Shown: piece by piece, positions 58,481-64,000 of the stretch
Numbering within the stretch: the first letter of the stretch is position 1
Layout: each line of letters starts with the position of its first letter
From: Pachysolen tannophilus NRRL Y-2460
Taxonomy: Eukaryota; Ascomycota; Pichiomycetes; Alaninales; Pachysolenaceae
Assembly (NCBI GenBank): GCA_001661245.1
Contig: KV454011.1
Location: forward strand, 1,452,724 to 1,516,723
Length of the DNA stretch: 64,000 nucleotides
Direction: 5' to 3'
Position numbers and translations under genes: made by a program
The notes under the pieces: model-generated
Databases searched by the model: none
Seen by the model: the letters and a program-made list of their open reading frames with translations, nothing else
What the model was told of the DNA's origin: nothing

Positions 58481-59337
58481 TATCAAAGATCAATGAAGGT
58501 CTAACCTAATGAAGTTTAACCAATAAATATTATATAAAAAAAATTTAACAATACTTTATTTAAAAAAATAAAAATAAAAAATTTTTTTTTAAGATGATGT
58601 AAAAACAAGGTGAAAAATCTATTTATCAGATAATAAAACCAACACCACAAAACTTATTAAAACATTAGATAAACGCTTTTTGATAATAAGAATAAAGCTA
58701 GATTTTAATTCTGGTCTACGTTCTAAACTTTTTCTGGTTTTTCTTTTTTAAAATAGTAATAAATAATATGCTTTACTTGAATATAGCAGTATAACCGGTA
58801 ACATCACCCATTTAATAAGTAAGTAGCTAGCTTATAAATTAAGTCAAATGGGGATCTCTTGGATGGGTTGAAGAATATAAAAGTGGATGAACTTCCTGAC
58901 GATTAGAAAAAAATAAAAAAAAAAAATTTACTCAAAATTAAGACTTCAAAAGAAAGAAATAAAGAAAAGTTCGGGATATCTTTTTTTTTTTTAGTTCCTC
59001 ATTTCCATCAAGGCATATAGATAGGACAAAATTTCATTAATTTATCTTTATAAAGATTTAAATTAAATATCATTTTAATAAATTTATATATTAGTATTAA
59101 AAGAAAAGTGAAAATACTGGAGGAAAATACTGGGAAAAGGTAGTGTTCTAAACACACAAACTCTTCAAACGGTTTTTCTTTTCTAGAATTTTTTTCTATT
59201 TAAAAAGATCAAAATTACTAATATATATATATATATCAATAATAATATTATACAATTTATTAAAAGATAAATTATATTTGATTTGAATAAATTTTCCTAT
59301 AATTTCATTTTCATTTTCATTTTCATTATTTAGGAAG
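58481..59337. promoter_or_regulatory. Divergent region RSA3 / ISD11
   Basis: 857 bp. Near RSA3 there are A/T runs including an RRPE-like TGAAAAATCT (about 58611). In the middle a less AT-rich patch (58850-58905) has no frame of note. Before ISD11, a TTTTCA repeat (59303-59327) and TTTAGGAAG just upstream of the ATG. Confidence 0.4.
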
Positions 59338-59607
59338 ATGTCGACAGTTGTAGAGCATTCTGCAAAAGATGTTTTGGCTTTATACAGATCATTTTTAAGA
59401 AATGCTTCAAAATTTGGAAATTATAATTTTAGAAGTTATTTTTTAAGAAAGACAAGAGATACATTTAGAGAAAATAAAAATATAACAGATAAAGAGCAAA
59501 TTGATAAGTTTTTTAAGCAGTCACAATTGGATTTGGCAATTTTGAAAAGACAGGCTACTATTTCTCAAATGTATCATTTTGATAAGACAGTTGTTGAAAA
59601 ACTTTGA
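59338..59607 (+). CDS. ISD11: Iron-sulfur biogenesis LYR-motif protein Isd11
   Basis: Stabilising partner of the cysteine desulfurase Nfs1 in the mitochondrial matrix. 89 residues. The LYR motif appears as ALYRSFLRNASKFGNYNFRS (L-Y-R, then F). Further family features are YFLRKTRDTFRENKNITD and a C-terminal LAILKRQATISQMYHFDK. Length and pattern match Isd11 (94 in S. cerevisiae). It is convergent with SUA7 (300 bp). Confidence 0.93.
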   Translation: MSTVVEHSAKDVLALYRSFLRNASKFGNYNFRSYFLRKTRDTFRENKNITDKEQIDKFFKQSQLDLAILKRQATISQMYHFDKTVVEKL

Positions 59608-59907
59608 AAAAAAACAAACACACAATTCAATTAATATAATAGATCTGTTTAAAAAAGAGCAAAAAAAAAAAAGAATTGTTATGAAGGTATTTGTATCTCT
59701 TAGGAGAGAAGGCATCAAAAAAAAAAAGAATGATGTTGAATGAAGATAGGGTTTTGTATTTATAATTTTATCATGGTGATAAAGAGGAAATCAGATTAAA
59801 GATGTAGGAATTTCCAATTTTTTTTTTTTTTTTTATTTTCCTATACGTATCTTTGAATCTTGCTTCTTCTTTCTTTTGCTTTCGTTATTGACTATCATAT
59901 TTAAGAA

Positions 59908-60963
59908 TCATATAGGTTTTCTTTTCTTTTTTTCAACTCTTTTCTCGTATAATGATTTGTATGATGATTTCAAAGTACCGCCACTTACACCAATTTTATT
60001 TGAAATCATTGATGTTTCTATTGGAACTTTCATTACTCTTGCAGCCATATAAATTGAACCAGCAGCCACTGTTATAGGAGATTTACCTGCCAACACACCA
60101 ACATCTTTTGATTTCTTTGCTATATGCTCTGCTACATTTGCCACTTGAGGTGTCAACCCCAAGTTTGAACAATAACGGCCAATTAAATCTTCTGCAGAAG
60201 TCAATTTAGCAGGTGGAGCATTATTTTGTATAAGTCCTTCTTGAGATTTTGCTAATAAAATTTTATTTATAATTTGGAAAACTTTAAAAATCTCCTTTTC
60301 TGGTATATTTGTTAAAGACCATATTTCTTTAAAAGTACGATTCACACGAGCTTTTCTACAAGCTAAAAAAATACTTGCAGCCATTATACTTTCTTGTGAT
60401 TTACCTTTTAAAACTCTTTCATCATTAACTAATTTATAAATTTCCTTTGCACCATCAGAAACATTTTTAGTTAAATGAAATCCATCACATAAAGAAGAAA
60501 TTTTAGAATAAGCAGCTTGTAATAAATTATCTTTTTTTTCAACAATACTTTTACTTTGAGTTCTACTTAAATCCCTACTTGTTTTACCATTTTCCTTTGA
60601 ATATGAAATCATGGTCGATAACTGATCCCCATCCAATAAAGGATTGAACGCTTGGCCAACACGAGATGGATCATCTCCGTTTTGATCATCATTCGAAAAA
60701 GTTCTCCATTCAGATCTCGTATCAATTAATCTATCCTTTAATACTAAACCACAAAGACCACAAACAATATCACCCTCACTAAATCTTTCAACCAACTCTG
60801 GCGGAAACACCTTACACTCAGGACATGTTAATATAACATTTAAATTTGGTCCCATATAAACATCCTGATTACCATTTGTAGAAGACAGCGATGATGATGA
60901 TGTTGATGATGTTGATGATGAAGACGACAGTGACGACGACAGTGGCGACGTTGCAGCTGACAT
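59908..60963 (-). CDS. SUA7: Transcription factor IIB
   Basis: General factor that bridges TBP and RNA polymerase II and sets the start site. ATG 60963 gives 351 residues. A Ser-rich N-terminal extension (about 1-35) precedes the zinc ribbon ([15 protein letters not shown] and [11 protein letters not shown]; four cysteines), the B-reader ([20 protein letters not shown]), and two cyclin folds (about 130-225 and 250-340; [40 protein letters not shown]). No CTG codon is used in frame. It is divergent from the APQ12-like gene (373 bp). Confidence 0.96.
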   Translation of the reverse strand: MSAATSPLSSSLSSSSSTSSTSSSSLSSTNGNQDVYMGPNLNVILTCPECKVFPPELVERFSEGDIVCGLCGLVLKDRLIDTRSEWRTFSNDDQNGDDPSRVGQAFNPLLDGDQLSTMISYSKENGKTSRDLSRTQSKSIVEKKDNLLQAAYSKISSLCDGFHLTKNVSDGAKEIYKLVNDERVLKGKSQESIMAASIFLACRKARVNRTFKEIWSLTNIPEKEIFKVFQIINKILLAKSQEGLIQNNAPPAKLTSAEDLIGRYCSNLGLTPQVANVAEHIAKKSKDVGVLAGKSPITVAAGSIYMAARVMKVPIETSMISNKIGVSGGTLKSSYKSLYEKRVEKKKRKPI

Positions 60964-61336
60964 AATCTTACTCTTACTCCAACACTTATCTATCACTAGA
61001 TCAAGCCTTTCCAGGACGGTGAATCAAACTTGACTAAGAAAATAATAGATTCACTCTACTACCTTCTCTTCTTGATTGATTAATTAAATAAACAATAAAG
61101 TGATAAAAAGAAAATTAGTAATAATTTCAACACTGGTTTAACTGTTAAATAAAGAATAAAAAAAAAAATCTTTTTTGTTTGAGATTACACTACTTTAATT
61201 CTTAATTATAATTTTTAATGTTTATGACGGCGGTTAATATATAAGAATTGTTTGATATTATTTTAATTTGTATTTATCTTATATTATATTATTGTAATTG
61301 GGGACAAAAAAATAGAGAAATTGTGGTGGTGACAAT
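60964..61336. promoter_or_regulatory. Divergent promoter SUA7 / APQ12-like
   Basis: 373 bp, AT-rich. No recognised factor site beyond generic A and T runs. Confidence 0.35.
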
Positions 61337-61834
61337 ATGTCTCAGTCTGTGCAGTTTGTGTTGGTTGCAGTTTACAGTGTTTTGAAATCTGTATTTTATC
61401 ATTCAGGAAATTTGGCGATTAAGATGATTATAGAGCATCAAACGATTTCTTCTGTTGTACTTTTAGTGTTAGGAATATTGATTGCCATTTTTGTTATTAA
61501 AAATTTAATAATATTTATTTATAAGTCTGTGATACAATTGATTAAGCTACTGGTCTTGACGTTATTTTTGTTTGTTGCCATAAGTGTTTATTTCAGAGGT
61601 ATGGCTTTTTTCACAAATGATTTAGTAAAATTTTATAATTTAATAGTAAGAGATTTGAATAATGTGGAAAATGATACTGCAAGATTAGTTAAAAATGTTA
61701 ATAATTTACATTGGGAAGGAAATGATTTTCAAGGAGATATCTTGAATGAAGATTTCTTTGATTATATTTCATCTGCTGGATATTTTGATAATCTTAGAGA
61801 AATTGGAAATTATTTTGCACATGCAGAATTTTAA
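61337..61834 (+). CDS. APQ12: Apq12-like nuclear envelope / ER membrane protein
   Basis: 165 residues with two long hydrophobic helices (about 38-58, SSVVLLVLGILIAIFVIKNL; and 64-90, VIQLIKLLVLTLFLFVAISV) joined by a short loop, then YFRGMAFFTNDLVKFYN and a soluble acidic tail. This matches the small Apq12 family, which works with Brr6 and Brl1 in nuclear pore assembly and membrane homeostasis. Sequence identity in the family is low, so the call rests on topology and the VYxRG-type motif after helix 2. Confidence 0.6.
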   Translation: MSQSVQFVLVAVYSVLKSVFYHSGNLAIKMIIEHQTISSVVLLVLGILIAIFVIKNLIIFIYKSVIQLIKLLVLTLFLFVAISVYFRGMAFFTNDLVKFYNLIVRDLNNVENDTARLVKNVNNLHWEGNDFQGDILNEDFFDYISSAGYFDNLREIGNYFAHAEF

Positions 61835-61896
61835 ATAATGATATTAATATAAATTAATTAAAACAAAATGTACGATTCAATTCATAGAAGAGATAT

Positions 61897-61902
<6 letters not shown>

Positions 61903-61935
<33 letters not shown>
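61903..61935. repeat. AT dinucleotide microsatellite
   Basis: (AT)n between the APQ12-like and ARO8 3' ends, followed by an 18-A run. Confidence 0.8.
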
Positions 61936-61939
<4 letters not shown>

Positions 61940-61981
61940 ACTAAAAAAAAAAAAAAAAAATAGAGAGAGATTATTTCTTAA

Positions 61982-63457
61982 TCAAGTTTTTTCAATTTCT
62001 TCAAACAATTCTTCAACTGATTTTGTGAATCTATTTGTTGCCTCGGTGATAGTTGCATGATCAGGTGGAGATGCAATAGTCAACCTAACGAAATTACAAT
62101 GTTCATCTGCTAAATTGTCGAAAGCCATATTTGGACCATGAACCACTGCAACACCATTTTCTATTGTTTTGTAAAACAAGTTTTTGGAAGTTAATTGTTT
62201 ATACTCTGCAGGTGTATATTTTGATTTATCATAGTTTATAACAACAGTGATAAACATACCTGCATCTGGATCAATGACAGTGATAAGATTTTTCTTGTAA
62301 GCGTCAGAAGCATACAAGGCATCAAGCATAACATTTCTTCTAATGATATATTCCCTTCTAACTTTAATGATCCATTCTAACCAACCATCAATCCCTCCTA
62401 AATGTTGAATCACATTATTAACTAAAAATTGAGATGGACCACTTGGAGATCTAGTTGAAATATTAGAATAATTGTTAATTGCCTTGATAAAACTTTTATT
62501 AGCAATGATATAACCTAATCTTAAACCTGGTGCAAAAACTTTTGAAAAAGTCTCAACTCTTACAACTCTTTTTGAAGTATCAATTGTTAAATAAGATGGC
62601 GCCAATTCTTTAACAAAATTGTCCACAGTGACAGGAGCATCAACATCAAACTTACCGGATTTGACATCTTTATAAGGTGGTAAAGTTAAATAACCATATG
62701 GATCATCTTCCAAGATACCAAAATCAAATTTTTCAGCCAATTTATAAATTTTCTTTCTTAATTCAAGAGGTTGAGTTAAACCTGTTGGATTTTGACCTGT
62801 AGGAATTGTATATAAAAATTTAGGTAATGGTAAACCTGGATGTAAAATTTCCCAATTTTCTAATTCATATTTTAAATGATTATAATCTAAACCTTTACCT
62901 TGAAAATCAAGTTTAATAGGAATTGGAATACCTCCACAGTTTTCAACACTTTGTAAGAAAGGTGTAAAAGTAAACTCTTCTACTAACACAACATCACCAG
63001 GATCTAAAAATAAATCACAAACTTTGTTTAATCCATTACCAGCACCATTATTAAGTACAACTTCCCAATCATTATAAGCTGGAGGATAAACTTTTTGAAC
63101 AAATTCTTTTAAAAATAAAAGTAATGGTTTCAAACCTTGAATATAAGAATATTGTAACCCATTTTTTAAATCAATAATATCATCTGGTCTATCAGTAACT
63201 TTTGGAATAATAACAGGATTTTTTGATTTTGAATCCAGTTTTAAAGTTTCAAGTTTCTTATCAGAAAAAGGTGCATCTGTCAAATGAACCGCAATAGACT
63301 CAACTGGGAAAAACCCATAATGAGGCATCCCACCACCTAAACTTAAAGGCTCAGGATGTGCCTTAATATGAGCTGGTGCTGTATTCTGAGAAAAATGACT
63401 CGAATATCTTGCGGCTGCTCTTTTGGAAATCAAATGTTCCAAATCCGAAGTCGTCAT
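61982..63457 (-). CDS. ARO8: Aromatic amino-acid aminotransferase I / 2-aminoadipate aminotransferase
   Basis: PLP enzyme for Phe, Tyr, Trp and 2-aminoadipate transamination. 491 residues (500 in S. cerevisiae). Fold-type I motifs: LSLGGGMPHYGFFPVESIAV (N-terminal), NNGAGNGLNKVCDLFLDPGD, YTIPTGQNPTGLTQPLELRK, EDDPYGYLTLP, and the Schiff-base lysine in VETFSKVFAPGLRLGYI. The substrate arginine region NFVRLTIASPPDH is near the end. All key residues are present. No in-frame CTG codon was found at the sites checked. Confidence 0.94.
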   Translation of the reverse strand: MTTSDLEHLISKRAAARYSSHFSQNTAPAHIKAHPEPLSLGGGMPHYGFFPVESIAVHLTDAPFSDKKLETLKLDSKSKNPVIIPKVTDRPDDIIDLKNGLQYSYIQGLKPLLLFLKEFVQKVYPPAYNDWEVVLNNGAGNGLNKVCDLFLDPGDVVLVEEFTFTPFLQSVENCGGIPIPIKLDFQGKGLDYNHLKYELENWEILHPGLPLPKFLYTIPTGQNPTGLTQPLELRKKIYKLAEKFDFGILEDDPYGYLTLPPYKDVKSGKFDVDAPVTVDNFVKELAPSYLTIDTSKRVVRVETFSKVFAPGLRLGYIIANKSFIKAINNYSNISTRSPSGPSQFLVNNVIQHLGGIDGWLEWIIKVRREYIIRRNVMLDALYASDAYKKNLITVIDPDAGMFITVVINYDKSKYTPAEYKQLTSKNLFYKTIENGVAVVHGPNMAFDNLADEHCNFVRLTIASPPDHATITEATNRFTKSVEELFEEIEKT

Positions 63458-63914
63458 AATTTTTTTTTTCTTATTTATCCAATAAAATTTATTCCTACTA
63501 ATTTATGATATTCAACTTATACAATACTATAAATCCATGATATGATTAATATGAATAAAAAAAACTGAAACAGAAATAATCAAATAATATCAATAGCATA
63601 TATATATATATTTATATATATCAAACAAAAGTTAACAAATATTAATAACCTATGAAACCTATGGCTTAATTTCCATAACCTATTTGATCGGCAACTCTTA
63701 TCGCCGCCTAAAGTCCAGGAAAAGGCAGCTTCTCTAATCCGGAAGACTAAAAAAAAAAAAAAAAACTACTTGTGTACGCGTGTGTAAGTCCTGTTATCAA
63801 AGGCTGTTTATCCTTATCGTACCTATTTAGCTAAACCTTTAGAAACCGTAATTGTTTACGGCCACTTTTTTTTGAGGTCCTGTTTAGTGGAGTACCGCTT
63901 TCTCTTTCTTCGAT
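63458..63914. promoter_or_regulatory. ARO8 upstream region
   Basis: 457 bp. An AT microsatellite (63598-63620), an A-run (63750-63765), and ACGCGT (63776-63781), an MCB-like hexamer 134 bp before the possible start at 63915. No clear Gcn4 or Aro80 site was identified. Confidence 0.35.
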
Positions 63915-64000
63915 ATGGATAATTGCGTAGTTTGTAAGCGAGCCACCAAAGTACACACACAAATGATAAAGAGAATATCCACAGAGAATATCCCCGTGTA
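63915..64000 (+). CDS. Possible gene start running off the right edge
   Basis: ATG at 63915 opens a frame to the window end (28 codons). It begins MDNCVVCKRATKVHTQMIKR, with a C-x2-C pair that could belong to a zinc-binding module. Too short to identify; it may be chance. Confidence 0.25.
   Translation, partial: MDNCVVCKRATKVHTQMIKRISTENIPV

Overview
The window is nuclear DNA of an AT-rich budding yeast (Saccharomycotina). About 34 protein genes and one tRNA gene are packed on both strands. The few introns are short, sit near the 5' end, and mostly carry a TACTAAC-like branch site. Genus and species cannot be fixed from the sequence. Two observations fit a CUG-Ser lineage without proving it. 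CTG codons are very rare in the conserved genes checked, and one of the two CTG codons in thymidylate synthase lies where relatives carry Ser or Thr. No virus-like element, transposon or CRISPR array was seen.

Layout. 1-6974: APC5 (cut by the left edge), PIS1, a CSN1-like PCI protein with a 5' intron, ICP55 and RSM27. 8101-13430: NDE1, LPD1, tRNA-Ile(AAT) and SDH3. 14899-20927: SYN8, DPH1, SHQ1 and CYT1. 21794-29071: CDC21, two halves of shugoshin, DAD2 and NUP133. 29550-39104: RPF2 (one frameshift), VPS5, UFE1, HBS1 and MDM10. 39217-46265: SWC3 (interrupted by an N gap and a false duplication) and SMC5. 46691-55540: CCC1, two LtrA-family membrane proteins flanking a small mitochondrial protein gene and a GPM2-like gene, and a GIG1-like gene. 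56107-63457: HSP42, RSA3, ISD11, SUA7, an APQ12-like gene and ARO8. A possible gene start runs off the right edge.

Themes. Respiration and mitochondrial function are well represented (NDE1, LPD1, SDH3, CYT1, RSM27, ICP55, ISD11, MDM10). So are chromosome transmission and the cell cycle (APC5, CDC21, SGO1, DAD2, SMC5), ribosome biogenesis (SHQ1, RPF2, RSA3), membrane traffic (SYN8, VPS5, UFE1) and chromatin or transcription (SWC3, SUA7). Plausible promoter sites agree with these roles: MCB before CDC21 and SMC5, forkhead/SCB sites between SGO1 and DAD2, PAC/RRPE before RPF2 and SHQ1, STRE/HSE before HSP42, and CCAAT boxes before SDH3 and CYT1.

The standout is at 22685-23759. The N- and C-terminal halves of shugoshin lie on opposite strands, facing each other. 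Reversing this 1,075-bp block would rejoin the halves in frame. It would also give thymidylate synthase back its conserved Met-Ser-Val end, which now lies at the far breakpoint. This is a base-precise micro-inversion (real, heterozygous or assembly-made) that cuts two cell-cycle genes at once.
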